DNA of 64,000 nucleotides from Siphonodentalium dalli (GCA_032622095.1 CP136067.1:200654052-200718051); one strand, 5' to 3'. Shown: positions 10,452-21,894, numbered from the stretch's first letter. The notes: generated by a model not told the origin, from the letters alone. Made by a program: numbers and translations.

Positions 10452-11743
10452 TACCTGTCTGTGAATGTATGGGTAGTTACCTGTCAGTGAATGTATGGGC
10501 AGTTACCTGTCTGTGAATGTATGGTATAGTTACCTGTCTGTGAATGTATGGTATAGTTACCTGTCTGTGAATGTATGGGCAGTTACCTGTCTGTGAATGT
10601 ATGGGTAGTTACCTGTCTGTGAATGTATGGGCAGTTACCTGTCTGTGAATGTATGGGCAGTTACCTGTCTGTGAATGTATGGGTAGTTACCTGTCTGTGA
10701 ATGTATGGGTAGTTACCTGTCTGTGAATGTATGGGTAGTTACCTGTCTGTGAATGTATGGGTAGTTACATGTCTGTGAATGTATGGGTAGTTACCTGTCT
10801 GTGAATGTATGGGCAGTTACCTGTCTGTGAATGTATGGGTAGTTACCTGTCTGTGAATGTATGGGCAGTTACCTGTCTGTGAATGTATGGGCAGTTACCT
10901 GTCTGTGAATGTATGGGTAGTTACCTGTCTGTGAATGTATGGGCAGTTACCTGTCTGTGAATGTATGGGTAGTTACCTGTCTGTGAATGTATGGGCAGTT
11001 ACCTGTCTGTGAATGTATGGGTAGTTACCTGTCTGTGAATGTATGGGTAGTTACATGTCTGTGAATGTATGGGTAGTTACCTGTCTGTGAATGTATGGGC
11101 AGTTACCTGTCTGTGAATGTATGGGTAGTTACCTGTCTGTGAATGTATGGGCAGTTACCTGTCTGTGAATGTATGGGTAGTTACATGTCTGTGAATGTAT
11201 GGGTAGTTACCTGTCTGTGAATGTATGGGCAGTTACCTGTCTGTGAATGTATGGGTAGTTACCTGTCTGTGAATGTATGGGCAGTTACCTGTCTGTGAAT
11301 GTATGGGTAGTTACCTGTCTGAATGTATGGGTAGTTACCTGTCTGTGAATGTATGGGTAGTTACCTGTCTGTGAATGTATGTGCAGTTACCTGTCTGTGA
11401 ATGTATGGGTAGTTACCTGTCTGAATGTATGGGTAGTTACCTGTCTGTGAATGTATGGGCAGTTACCTGTCTGTGAATGTATGGGCAGTTACCTGTCTGT
11501 GAATGTATCTGAATAGCAGTTATCAATATACGAGATGATCGACTGCCACAAGTGAGTCAGGCCCCAAGCTAGGAGGCGACTGGGGTGAAGTTATCACCTT
11601 GAAGCCGTCCATTGATGTTGGTATTAATTAATAAAGGCTTTAGAAATAAAACTAAAAGCTTTTACAACTCCTTATTAGTCCTTATTGTTTATTTTAGCGG
11701 ACACCCATATTACAGCAGTGATCAAATTAAACTTACAAAGTTA

Positions 11744-11859
11744 CAGTGATGCCCTTATTAATCGACTCCATAACCACAGCAGAATTATGGGTAACTTTTC
11801 AGGATTTAGTCGGAAATATCGCTTGTTGCCATTCATCGGAAAGCATTAGGGCATTACTG
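11744..11859. mobile_element. CAGTAATGCCC MITE, internally deleted
   Basis: The left arm runs from CAGTGATGCCC to CATTCATCGGAAAG, then jumps directly to the terminal ATTAGGGCATTACTG. Nearly the whole right arm is missing. Confidence 0.75.
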
Positions 11860-13154
11860 TTACATGCATCAAGATCATCATGTTCAGACTGTACAATTTA
11901 CAAACGTATCTCCAAGTCAAGGAAATAATACGAGAATGATAATAACCCTACACTATTGCATAACAATACTACTTCGAATAAAGTTGGAAATTTAACTACT
12001 ACTCTAACTTTCTAATTATATTGATAAATGATATTGACACAAAACAATTCCAAAAATTTCAAATTTATAATAAAGGCTAATTTCTTCAGATAAAGTAAAA
12101 AAAAATATTATTTTTTATTTTATCTTTTTATTGATATTTATGCCCTATTTTGGGCTGAAGTCTCTCTAAAATCTCCAGAGGGAGAAGTCACTTCTCCCTG
12201 TTTTCAACCCCTAACTTCGGCCCTGCATGGTGAGAGTGATTAAAAAGGTAGAATCTCAGTCTGAAACTACGCACCGCAGGCTACACACATTACAGGATTT
12301 GGACACTAGTAACTGTTGATGTTGGGAACCACATAATAGTTAGTATGTGGGTAAAAAAATTATTTCTAATTCATCTCTTCAACTTATGGCGGCTATTGCT
12401 TCCAGGGGCGGTGGAGTAGTGGGGCATGTCGTGGCTCCAGCCCCTTTGCCCTGGCCTCACTCCTGTACATACCGGGTAATTTACATCAGGAAAAGTGCCC
12501 TTCTGCACCCCCTTGCCCTTTTGTCCTTCCTCTACCCCTGATTATTTCATATGTAATTTATCACTTTATTCCTATATTCCTGTATAAGATAAACTTGTCC
12601 TTCGTAGAAATTGAAATATGCCTTGTCATCATGACTTGATATATTTGAGCTTTTCCGGTTATAATGCTGGAGGGATGGAGCTATTATGTAACCAGTTAGA
12701 AATGTTGATCATGTCCTGTTTGACTCACCGAGTCACAGTACAGTCAGATCAATAAATCTATAAAAACCGATCGCAGCTCATTAATTGGTCGGAAATATGT
12801 GTCCACGATAACAAGTTAATCTGTGTTATCGGAAATCATGCACTTCTATGCGCATCGTGTTAAACATATGCGCTAACTCAATAGAGATGTATGCAGAGCT
12901 TGTGTGCAGCATCCAGAGATTTTAGTTGACAAAAGCCTAGACTTTAGACAAGTTACATATCCTAACCAGTGTCTGGGTCACTTCGCCTTCTGAATCAATC
13001 ATTAACAACTGAATAATCGTCTTATTACCACCCTCCTCCCCCACTATAAAGCCTAGACTTTAGACATGTTAGATATCCTAACCAGTGTCTGGGTCACTTC
13101 GCCTTCTGAATCAATAATTAACAACCTATTACCCCCCTCCCCCACTATAAACCT
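11860..13154. other. Non-coding; short direct duplication near the end
   Basis: Mostly unrecognised AT-rich sequence. At 12941-13150 a segment beginning AGCCTAGACTTTAGACA and containing GTGTCTGGGTCACTTCGCC occurs twice in tandem (about 12946 and 13050), each followed by CTCCCCCACTATAAA. No gene is recognised. Confidence 0.45.
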
Positions 13155-13554
13155 TTAACCCTTTACCCAACAAACCGGCCAAAACCGGACAAATAAAGCT
13201 TCAACAGCCTAAAATATCTTCGGTCTGTCTCAATAGAACCATACAAATATGGATATCATTGGAACCGGCTCCTTGACCATATTGTGATAGTTACAGTTAT
13301 GCCCTGTGCCAATGCATTCTCTTATATATGCGAGTCGACCATAGGTCGCCTCGCATATATAAGAGAATGCATTGGCCTAAAAAAAATCTTTTTTTAACAC
13401 TTTTTACCATTTTTTCTTACATTCTTTAACAATTTTATAATTTTTAATGTGTTAAGCCAATGAATTCTCTTATATATGCGAGGCGACCTATGGTCGACTC
13501 GCATATATAAGAGAATGCATTGGCACAGGGCCGTTCTGTTGGGTAAAGGGTTAA
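13155..13554 (+). mobile_element. TTAA MITE, family A, inserted in a CAGTAATGCCC MITE end
   Basis: Ends TTAACCCTTTACCCAACA and TGTTGGGTAAAGGGTTAA. It contains two 67-bp palindromes (about 13309-13375 and 13456-13531) that are reverse complements of each other. Directly after the right TTAA comes GAGTCGATTACTTAGGGCA and TTACTGTA, the right end of the CAGTAATGCCC family, whose consensus has TTAA at that place. The left part of that host element is absent. Confidence 0.9.
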
Positions 13555-13585
13555 AGAGTCGATTACTTAGGGCATTACTGTACCT

Positions 13586-13632
13586 GTCATTTGCAGAATG
13601 AGGTCCCCAAAGGGTGAATTTGGTGATGCTAT
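13586..13632 (+). mobile_element. hAT-like MITE fragment
   Basis: A short piece with CTGTCATTTGCAGAATGAGG and GGGTGAATTTGGTGATGCT, and no second hairpin arm. Confidence 0.6.
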
Positions 13633-14160
13633 TACAAAGGTGTTGTACAGGTGGAATATGATCTCTACAGGTGTTAGCCAGAGTAGAGATTGGTGGCATG
13701 ATCTTGTTACTTCCATATAAACTGTGTGGTCTGTAAACTATTATACAGTTGATTCAGCTGGAGCCTGGCCTTGGAGCATAAATACTTCCCATTGGTATTG
13801 GAACCAACTTAATGGACTCTAGCATACAGTACAGCAGTATACGTGCAGTGTGTGGTAGGTTAACATGCTTGATAGACCATGAACATGGGGTTACAGAGAA
13901 CTCATGCCTTTATAAAGTATTGATTTAGAATAAAACACTGACAATTCTACCAAAGATTATTCCTACTACTGTCATAAAGAAGTATTCTCCATGGTTTTGA
14001 CTGCAGTAATAAGTACATAATACATGAGATTATCTAGGGGGCCCCAAATGAGTGGTTGGGGATTGAGAAGGGTGTTCACCTTTGTATTTTCAATTGCATC
14101 CTCTGCTTCTTTATGAAATTCCATATAGATAAATGTATCTTAAAACATTCTATGGACTTA
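13633..14160. other. Non-coding, no recognised element
   Basis: No repeat or gene recognised. Confidence 0.3.
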
Positions 14161-14316
14161 CAGTAATGCCCTAAATAATCGACTCCTCAAACACAGCAGA
14201 ATTATGGGTAATTTTTCAGGATTTAGTCGGAAATATGGCTTGTTGCCATTCATCGGAAAGCTCTCACTGAGACCTTTCTGCTGTGGTTAAGGAGTCGATT
14301 ATTTAGGGCTTTACTG
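14161..14316. mobile_element. CAGTAATGCCC foldback MITE, shortened right arm
   Basis: The complete left arm runs to GGAAAGCTCTCACTGAGA, then the outer part of the right arm ends GGGCTTTACTG. TA follows the right end; the left flank is CTTA. Confidence 0.8.
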
Positions 14317-14421
14317 TATATCAGTAACCAAACACTATCTTCACTGGAAGAATTTAGCTATCAACTAAGATTGTCGAAAATTCCAACCACATCAACTGTA
14401 CCATTTCAGAGACTTGAAGTA

Positions 14422-14597
14422 CAGTAATGCTCTAAGTAATCGACTTCTTAACCACAGCAGAATTATGGGTAACTTTTCAGGATTAAATTGGAAATATGGC
14501 TTGTTGCCATTCATCGGAAAGCTCTCGGGTAGCATCACTAAATTCACCCTCTGGGAACCTCATTCTGCAAATAACAGACACGCTATTTCAAGGCTTG
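14422..14597. mobile_element. Chimera: CAGTAATGCCC MITE left half joined to hAT-like MITE right half
   Basis: The left arm of the TA-type MITE runs from CAGTAATGCTC to GGAAAGCTCTCGGG (about 14530). It changes without a gap into TAGCATCACTAAATTCACCC and the hAT-like right end ATTTCAAGGCTTG. The junction has only a few shared G residues, pointing to recombination or template switching between two hairpin elements. Confidence 0.75.
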
Positions 14598-15796
14598 GTC
14601 AAAATATACATGTAAGACTCAATGTTGCAGAAACTAATGGAATTGGCAACTTATAATAGTATTTGGCAAAAGTAAATTACGGTGAGCATGGACCCCGCTC
14701 ACAGCCCATTGGGTTGTTGATCTAAAGAGAATGAAATCCCACGCTGACCCTCGATCACTTAACAGATAAAAGTACAATATACCGTGCCCTTATAGAGTCC
14801 AGCACGCGATAGCAGTCAATCTTACTGTCGTCTTGTGTCATTTATCAGGAATCTTTCTCGTGATTAGTTTCCCGTGAAATCGTACAAGCAATATATATTC
14901 ATTGGCCAAAATATGTATCTCTTACATGTATTTATTATAATATCGGCAGATCTAGAGTGTCACTAACAATCCTCTGGAAGATAACGTATCTCTTTCATCT
15001 ATTTTATTATAATATCAGCGGATCTAGGGTGTCACTAACAATCCTCTGGAAGGTAATGAAAATCTCTGAAATCCTTGTTACCAGAAAATTCCCTTCCAAA
15101 AAATAATAGATCTTTTAATGTGTACTTTTATAACTATACACCGCACATTCACTTAACGGATAAAGTACAATATATCGTGCCCTCATGCAGAGCTCAGCCC
15201 ACGCTGACCCTCGATCACTTAATGGATAAAGTACAATATATTGGCAAAAGTAAATTATGGCGAGCACGGACCCCGCTCACAGCTCATTGGTTGTTGATCT
15301 TTTAAGAATGAAATCCCACTGACCATCATTCACTTAACAGATAAAAGTACAATATATTGTGCCCTTATACAGAGCTCAGCCCACGCTGAGCCTCGATCAC
15401 TTAACAGATAAAAGTACAATATATCGAGTCCAGCACATGATAGCAGTCAATCTTACTGTCGTCTTGTGTCATTTATCAGGAATCTGTCTCGTGATTAGTT
15501 TCCCGTGAAATCGTACAAGCAATATATATTCATTGGCCAAAATATGTATCTCTTACATGTATTTTATTATAATATCGGCGGATCTAGGGTGTCACTAACA
15601 ATCATCTGGAGGATAATGAAAATCTCTGGAATCCTTGTTACCAGAAAATTCCCTTCCAAAAAAATAATAGATCTTTTAATGCGTACTTTTAATTTTTTAT
15701 AACAAAACACCAGAAACTCCGTTAAAGAATCAGTTTGTTCACAGCTTGTTGGATTGTTGATCTATAGAGAATGAATTCCCACTGAACCTCGATCAC

Positions 15797-16187
15797 TTAA
15801 CCCTTTACCCAACAAACCGGCCAAAACCGGCCAAATAAAGCTTCAACAGCCTAAAATATCTTGGGTCTGTCTCAATAAAACCATACAAATATGGATATCA
15901 TTGGAACCGACTCATTGACCACATTGTGATAGTTACAGTTATGCCCTGTGCCAATGCATTCTCTTATATATGCAAGTCGACCATAGGTCGCCTCGCATAT
16001 ATAAGAGAATGCATTGGCCTAAAAAAAATCTTTTTTTTACCATTTTTTCTTACATTCTTTAACAATTTTATAATTTTTAATGTGTTAAGCCAATGCATTC
16101 TCTTATATATGCGAGGCGACCTATGGTCGACTCGCATATATAAGAGAATGCATTGGCACAGGGCCGTTCTGTTGGGTAAAGGGTTAA
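15797..16187 (+). mobile_element. TTAA MITE, family A, clean insertion in the long-period repeat
   Basis: Flanks read GATCAC-TTAA on the left and TTAA-CAGATAAAAGTGCAATAT on the right. Neighbouring repeat copies have the uninterrupted form GATCACTTAACAGATAAAAG (for example about 15400), giving an empty site and direct proof of TTAA duplication without loss. It contains both palindromes (about 15952-16018 and 16090-16157). Confidence 0.95.
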
Positions 16188-16938
16188 CAGATAAAAGTGC
16201 AATATATCTTGACCTTAAAGCACATGATAATCATACCCTTATAGAGCTCATCACACGATAGCAGTCAATCTTTATGATCATCTTGTATCATTTATCAGTA
16301 AGCCTTCTCCATCGTGATTAGTTTCAGTGATCAATAAATAAATCGGACAATCAATAAATATTCATTGGCCGAAATATATTCTCTTATTATTATAATGTCA
16401 GCAGATCTAGAGGGTCATTATCATCGAAAATCTCTAGGAAAACTTTTTGCTATTCAGATAACCCAAACGTTATGATGGTATATTTTGCATCAGATCAGAG
16501 TGTTTCTCTGCCTGTCGTCTGCTTATGTTACCAGAAAATTCCCTTCCAAAAAATAATAGCTCTTTTAATGTGTAATTTTAGAACTATACGCTGGAATCTC
16601 TGATCAAGAATCAGTTTGTTGACATCTTGTTCGATTGTTGACCTATACAGAATGAATTGCCACTGAACCTCGATCACTTAACAGATACATGTAAAAGTAC
16701 AATATATGGTGCCCTTATACAGAGCTCAGCACACGATATCAGTCAATCTATCTGTTGTCTTGTGTCATTTATTAGGAATCAATTCCATCGATCGTCATTA
16801 ATTTCCCGTGAAATTGTACAATCAATATATGGCCAAAATACGTATGTCTTACATGTATTTATTATAATATCGGCAGATCTAGAGGTTTCATTAACAATCA
16901 TCTGGAAGATAATGAACATCTCTGGGAATCCTTGTTGG

Positions 16939-17295
16939 CAAGCCTTGACATAGTGTGTCTGTCATTTGCAGAATGTGGTCCCCAGAGGATGAATTTAGTG
17001 ATACTACCCCGCATAGCGGGCTAGCATCACCAAATTCACCCTCTGGGGACCTCATTCTGCTTACACCTCAGCAGAATGAGGTTCCCAGAGGGTGAATTTG
17101 GTGATGCTAGCCCACTATGCAGGGTAGCATCACTAAATTCACCCTCTGGGGACCTCATTCTGCTTACACCTCAGCAGAATGAGGTTCCCAGAGGGTGAAT
17201 TTGGTGATGCTAGCCCACTATGCGGGGTAGCATCACTAAATTCACCCTCTGGGGACCTCATTCTGCAAATGACAGACACACTATTTCAAGGCTTG
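16939..17295 (+). mobile_element. hAT-like hairpin MITE with three hairpin units
   Basis: Ends CAAGCCTTGACATAGTGTGT and CACACTATTTCAAGGCTTG, flanked by CTTGTTGG and TTTGTTGG (7 of 8 match). Three consecutive hairpins of the type GCAGAATGAGG ... CCTCATTCTGC are joined by the spacer TTACACCTCA, where other short copies (21161, 25184, 54552) have two. The inner unit has been amplified in tandem. Confidence 0.9.
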
Positions 17296-17384
17296 TTTGT
17301 TGGTATTCAGATAACACAATCTTTATGACAGTATAATTTTGCTTTCAGTAGGTCTGAGTTTACTGCCTGTCGTCTGCTTATATA

Positions 17385-17774
17385 TTAACCCTTTACCCAA
17401 CAAACCAGCCACAACCGGCCAAATAAAGCTTCAACAGCCTAAAATATCTTGGGTCTGTCTCAATATAACCATACAAATATGGATATCATTGGAACCGGCT
17501 CATTGACCACATTGTGATGGTTACAGTTATGCCCTGTGCCAATGCATTCTCTTATATATGCGAGTCGACCATAGGTCGCCTCGCATATATAAGAGAATGC
17601 ATTGGCCTAAAAAAAATCTTTTTTTACCATTTTTTCTTACATTCTTTAACAATTTTATAATTTTTAATGTGTTAAGCCAATGCATTCTCTTATATATGCG
17701 AGGCGACCTATGGTCGACTCGCATATATAAGAGAATGCATTGGCACAGGGCCGTTCTGTTGGGTAAAGGGTTAA
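17385..17774 (+). mobile_element. TTAA MITE, family A
   Basis: Ends TTAACCCTTTACCCAACA and TGTTGGGTAAAGGGTTAA with two palindromes (about 17539-17605 and 17680-17740). It is inserted in the long-period repeat just before CTTCCCTTCCAAAAAAATAA. Confidence 0.92.
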
Positions 17775-18250
17775 CCACAAACTTCCCTTCCAAAAAAATA
17801 ATAGATCTTTTAATTAATGCATACTATTAGAACTATACTCTGGAAACTCCGATAAAGAATCGGTGTGCTCACAGCTTGTTGGGTTGCTGATCTATAGAGA
17901 CTGAATTCCCACTGACCCTCGATCACTTGACGGATAAAATACAATATATCGTGCTTTTATACAGAGCTCAGCTCATGCTGACACTCGATTACTTAACAGA
18001 TAAAGTATAACATATCTTGCCCTTACTGTACAGTACACGATAGCAGTCAATCTTATTGTCGTCTTGTGTCATTTATCATGAATCTATCTCCATCGTGAAT
18101 AGTTTCCCGTGAAATCGTACAATCAATAAATAAATCGTACAATTTATAAATATTCTCAGTCGAGGCCATATGTTAATAAAGTATGTTAATATATATCTCT
18201 TATTATGGCACTATTATAATATCGGCAGATCTAGAGGTACAGTAACATAC

Positions 18251-18880
18251 ATTTTATAGGTAACCTATAAGTGGTACATGTACTAGTAAGTGGGTGTCTG
18301 ACCATTTAACACATCATGTAGGGTTAGTGAAAATCACACCTACATGTACATGTGGCATTCCGGATGAAAGTAACAAGTCATAATGAAATGCTGGCTGACA
18401 ACTCAAAAGCTTTTTGATATGTCAAAATATGATAAGCTGAAAGAAAAATGGCCTGAAACCAATTAGTCATATAACATTTTATCACAAAGTGAAGTTGGTA
18501 TCAAATGTATGGATGACAAGAAAAAGAAGAGGGAATCTGCAAAGCATATGAAAATAGGGGGGGAATAAAGGAAAAGTGACCCAATTTAGTGCAGATACCT
18601 GATTCCTCGTTCACTTGTTCACTTGTCATAAATTGGTGGCGAGCAGTGGCCCGGAGCAGTTTTACAAACATTTGGAAAAGATTTTCGAACGTACGCACCA
18701 AAATATCTCAATTAATAAAACCCAAAAGTTAAAATTTATAAATGATATCACAAGAGAAGGAAAAGAGACAAAGCTAGTTGATAACCCGTGCCATACTAAA
18801 CGTATGAACACCAACTAACCCGTGCCATACTAAACGTACAATGTATGAACACCAACTGTTCGACCTTTACTTGCAATGTA
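18251..18880. other. Non-coding; small duplication
   Basis: No gene recognised. GATAACCCGTGCCATACTAAA (about 18780) and its near repeat (about 18818) form a short direct duplication ending at the MITE that starts at 18881. Confidence 0.4.
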
Positions 18881-19256
18881 CCCTGCTTGACAAAACAAGT
18901 GTCCACCTAACCGCGGTGCAGTTAGCGTTGCCACCGTGGCTGAAATGCAACTACACCGCGGCTCCACCGGCTAACTACAGTTGGGCCGCGGTGTACTTGC
19001 CGTTCGGCCATGGTGTAATTGCCGCGGTGTACGTTCATTAAACTGAAAAAAGACGATACAAACCCGAAATCTAACCACGGTGTACATGCCGTTCGGCTGC
19101 GGTGTAGTTGTCTTTCGGCCGCAGTGTACTTGCTGTTGGGCCACGGTGTACTTGCCGTTCGGCCGTGGTGCTCAACTGCAGTTACAAACTCTGACACCGC
19201 GGGCCGAACGGCAAATACACCGCGGTGCCAATGGACACTTGTTTTGTCCAGCGGGG
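18881..19256. mobile_element. GC-rich MITE with internal CCGCGGTGTA repeats
   Basis: The element is flanked by TA (18879 and 19257). Inverted ends share GACAAAACAAGTGTCCA with an outer CCC(T/C)GCT. The interior consists of about ten degenerate 20-22 bp units such as TTGCCGTTCGGCCGCGGTGT in both orientations. Overlapping ORFs on both strands reflect this repeat and are not genes. Ends and style resemble the 352-bp MITE at 8673, but the terminal sequences differ. Confidence 0.75.
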
Positions 19257-19876
19257 TATGTATATATCTCTTATTATACGGTAGCTCTTATTTATTATAA
19301 TATCATCAGATCTAGAGGGACATTAACATTCATCTGGAAGGTAACTAAAACCTCACGAAAAATGTCTTAATCCTCGTTTATAATCAATAACCCAAAGCTT
19401 ATAATTGGTATAATTTTTGGAATGGGCCATCTTCTCCAAGGAAAACTTGTTTCAGAGTATATTCTCCAGAATTTAACATAAAAACTATGAGTCAAGAGTG
19501 TATAGATAAATAGAGCTCTATCAATTGATATACTTTAGGTACTAGTATACCTCTGTGACAGATATAAAAGTACAATATATATTGCCCTGATGAATCCAGT
19601 CTTGTGCCAGGAATGCATCGCCATTGTGATCCAAGCCTGTTTTTCGTGATAAATACTTTTCTAAATCACATAACCAGATCTATTAAGGTGTCTTCTCAAT
19701 AAAATGCCTCTTGCTCTCAATAAGATAATTACAAATCTTTCTATAGCAACTCAACAGATATAGATAAACAACATCTTAGACAATTTAGAGAACAATATAT
19801 CATTTGCTTTATATACAGCTAGCTCAAACAGGCTCCCTTCTTGAACAATTAGATCTTATACATTGCAGGAACCCCT
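19257..19876. other. Decayed remnants of the long-period repeat
   Basis: AATATCATCAGATCTAGAGG and CATTCATCTGGAAGGTAA (about 19300-19345) and AGTACAATATA (about 19570) match the 14650-18250 unit; the rest is unrecognised. Confidence 0.45.
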
Positions 19877-20141
19877 TTAACTCTTTCGTTGCCAGGGATC
19901 GATATTTACGGCCCTAAAACGGCCGAAAAATTGCGTCGAAATTATTATTTTATTTTTTTTAAACAAATTTGAAAAATATTTTTTTTTCTAAAATTGTTTT
20001 GGGACATGAATAAAGAGGTGATAGCGAATCTAAAAACACCAGGGTCAGTCATTTTGGGTATTTTTTAGACCTAGATCCATCACCTGGAAATCATAGGACA
20101 GTGTCTAAAAAGTGAAAAAGCTCCGGCAACGAAAGAGTTAA
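19877..20141 (+). mobile_element. TTAA MITE, family D
   Basis: Ends TTAACTCTTTCGTTGCCAGG and CCGGCAACGAAAGAGTTAA form a near-perfect terminal repeat with TTAA on both sides; 265 bp. The interior is T/A-rich with no shared palindrome. The end layout matches family B (TTAACYCTTT..TGCCAGG), so it is probably a related piggyBac-type MITE. Confidence 0.8.
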
Positions 20142-20185
20142 ACAGTTTGATTTAAAAATAAATTTAAATTGAAAAAATAACAATT

Positions 20186-20543
20186 TTAAAGTCATATTAT
20201 GGACTTGTTCCAGTGTGATAAACTCAATGACAACCTGGAGAATGTAGTATTCTACTAACATCACCGAAAATTTCAAAGAAATCGACCATACCACCCCATA
20301 GAAAACATCGTCTGAACTACGCTCAATTGTAAATATTTACATCTCAATTCGGGATGCAACAATCGGCAATAAACTTAACGCAAACGATTTCGCCATCTAG
20401 CGTCATTGCATTTAGTTAATACATGTATATAAGAATGACTGTGTGTTGTCAATTTGGATTAATATTCATAAAAATAACTTTTGAGCAAGATTATTCTCTA
20501 TTTCTATTTGCTCATCCTTCCGGAGTGTTTCACTTCACTTTAA
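20186..20543 (+). mobile_element. TTAAAG-ended dispersed repeat
   Basis: Runs from TTAAAGTCATATTATGGACTT to GGAGTGTTTCACTTCACTTTAA. It shares CATTCTACTAACATCACTG-like, ACATCGTCTGAACTACGCT and AACGATTTCGCCAT landmarks with 24399-24773, with 32884-33359 (reverse) and partly with 50450-50702. TTAA at both ends suggests a TTAA-targeting element; the terminal repeats are only weakly similar. Confidence 0.7.
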
Positions 20544-20738
20544 TAGAACAAACAATTTTATTTGTTTAAATTTAATTTTCTTTTTTCTAAATTAAATTTT
20601 GAAAACCTATTGCAGATACAGTATACATGTAACATCGACCGGGGTACTCCAAGTCACCATATCAAAATTGGTTGAAATCAGTCCAGGCTTCTGGGAGAAT
20701 AATTGCAGACAGACAGAGTAATTCTACTCTTTTATATA

Positions 20739-20992
20739 CAGTAATGCCCTAATTAATCGACTCCTTAACCGCAGCAGAATTATGGGTAACTTTTCAGAAT
20801 TTAGTTGGAAATATGGCTTGTTGCCATTCATCGGAAAGCTCTTCCCGCAGCTCCCACCATGAAAGGGTTAACAGATATCCACTGTTTGAGAGCTTTCCGA
20901 TGAATGGCAACAAGCCATATTTCCGACTAAATCCTGAAAAGTTACCCATAATTCTGCTGTGGTTAAGGAGTCGATTAATTAGGGCATTACTG
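20739..20992. mobile_element. CAGTAATGCCC foldback MITE with family C scrap in its loop
   Basis: Complete arms are flanked by TA. The loop between the two GGAAAGCTCT arms contains GCAGCTCCCACCATGAAAGG followed by GTTAAC, the terminus of a family C TTAA MITE. Confidence 0.85.
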
Positions 20993-21160
20993 TATATATA
21001 GTTATAGATCATGTATAGACTATAGCACAAGATGCCATAATCTGTCGCAAATTTGAGTCATATAAACGTGTTGTGTTAATTCTACTGGTACAATATATTA
21101 CTCCCTGAAAGAGTCCAGCACATGATATCGGTCAATCTTTCTGTTATCTTGTGCCATACA

Positions 21161-21414
21161 CAAGCCTTGAAATAGCGTGTCTGTCATTTGCAGAATGAGG
21201 TCCCCAGAGGGTGAATTTAGTGACGCTATCCCGCATAGCGGGCTAGCATCACCAAATTCACCCTCTGGGGACCTCATTCTGCTTACACCTCAGCAGAATG
21301 AGGTTCCCAGAGGGTGAATTTGGTGATGCTAGCCCGCCATGCGGGGTAGCATCACTAAATTCACCCTCTGGGAACCTCATTCTGCAATTGACAGACACTC
21401 TATTTCAAGGCTTG
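21161..21414 (+). mobile_element. hAT-like hairpin MITE with perfect 8-bp target duplication
   Basis: Ends CAAGCCTTGAAATAGCGTGT and TATTTCAAGGCTTG are flanked on both sides by GCCATACA (21153-21160 and 21415-21422). Two hairpins are joined by TTACACCTCA. An 8-bp duplication with CA..TG ends is the usual hAT pattern. Confidence 0.95.
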
Positions 21415-21422
21415 GCCATACA

Positions 21423-21894
21423 TCAAGAATCGTTCTTCATCATGATCCGGGCCTGTGTTTTGTGATCAATACCTTTATAAATCGTATAATCAGATCTATT
21501 ATGGTGACTGCTCCGGCCAGAGGTCTGACAGTGACGTCAACTGAAACCCTGCTATTAAATTACACGGCCAATAATTAAAATGACGGAAGTATGGATGGAT
21601 TAGGCCTGCTTGATTGACCAACCTAGAGGGCATCATTTTACGTCTCTTACAATCGACTGCGCGCTCGGCCTCATGGGAAATTTCCTCTTATGGTTTCTGT
21701 CGGAGTTCACTGGACTGATGCAATATTACATGATTTCATAGACTTGCGAGACTGTTATAAATCATTTAGAGATTAGAAGCCACTTCGTTGTTATACTCTG
21801 GAGAAATCCACGCAACAAAAAAATAACTCAAGTCTTGCTAAGGCTGATTGGTCATTCTCACAAGCAATTTGAAGCGGAAAAAGGTGCTCAGACT
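21423..21894. other. Non-coding; remnant of the long-period repeat, then unrecognised
   Basis: ATCGTATAATCAGATCTATTA near 21480 echoes the long-period unit; nothing else is recognised. Confidence 0.35.

Larger units (their letters stand above)
8074..11512 (+). repeat. 26-bp minisatellite array, about 3.4 kb, with two embedded MITEs
   Basis: Tandem units of the form GAATGTATGGGTAGTTACC plus TGTCTGT repeat about a hundred times, with GGGCAG, GGGTATAG and TACATG variants and a few shortened units lacking TGTG. Two identical-length MITE copies (8673-9024 and 10100-10451) divide it into three blocks. Because 26 is not a multiple of 3, open frames inside are fortuitous. Confidence 0.97.
14650..18250 (+). 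repeat. Decayed long-period tandem repeat (about 400-750 bp units)
   Basis: A set of landmarks recurs in the same order: GCTCACAGC, GTTGTTGATCT, CTCGATCACTTAACAGATAA, AGTACAATATA, GATAGCAGTCAATC, GTCTTGTGTCATTTATCAG, TTTCCCGTGAAATCGTACAA, ATTATAATATCGGC with AGATCTAG, and AATTCCCTTCCAAAAAA. Copies start near 14680, 15260, 15735, 16600 and 17865, with partial ones near 19260 and 21090. MITEs at 15797, 16939 and 17385 interrupt them. No coding frame is conserved. The origin is unknown, perhaps a satellite or an old element. Confidence 0.75.

Noticed and set aside
8074-11512. CRISPR-like regular repeats
   Set aside because: Units are directly adjacent with no unique spacers, and the DNA is eukaryotic; it is a minisatellite.
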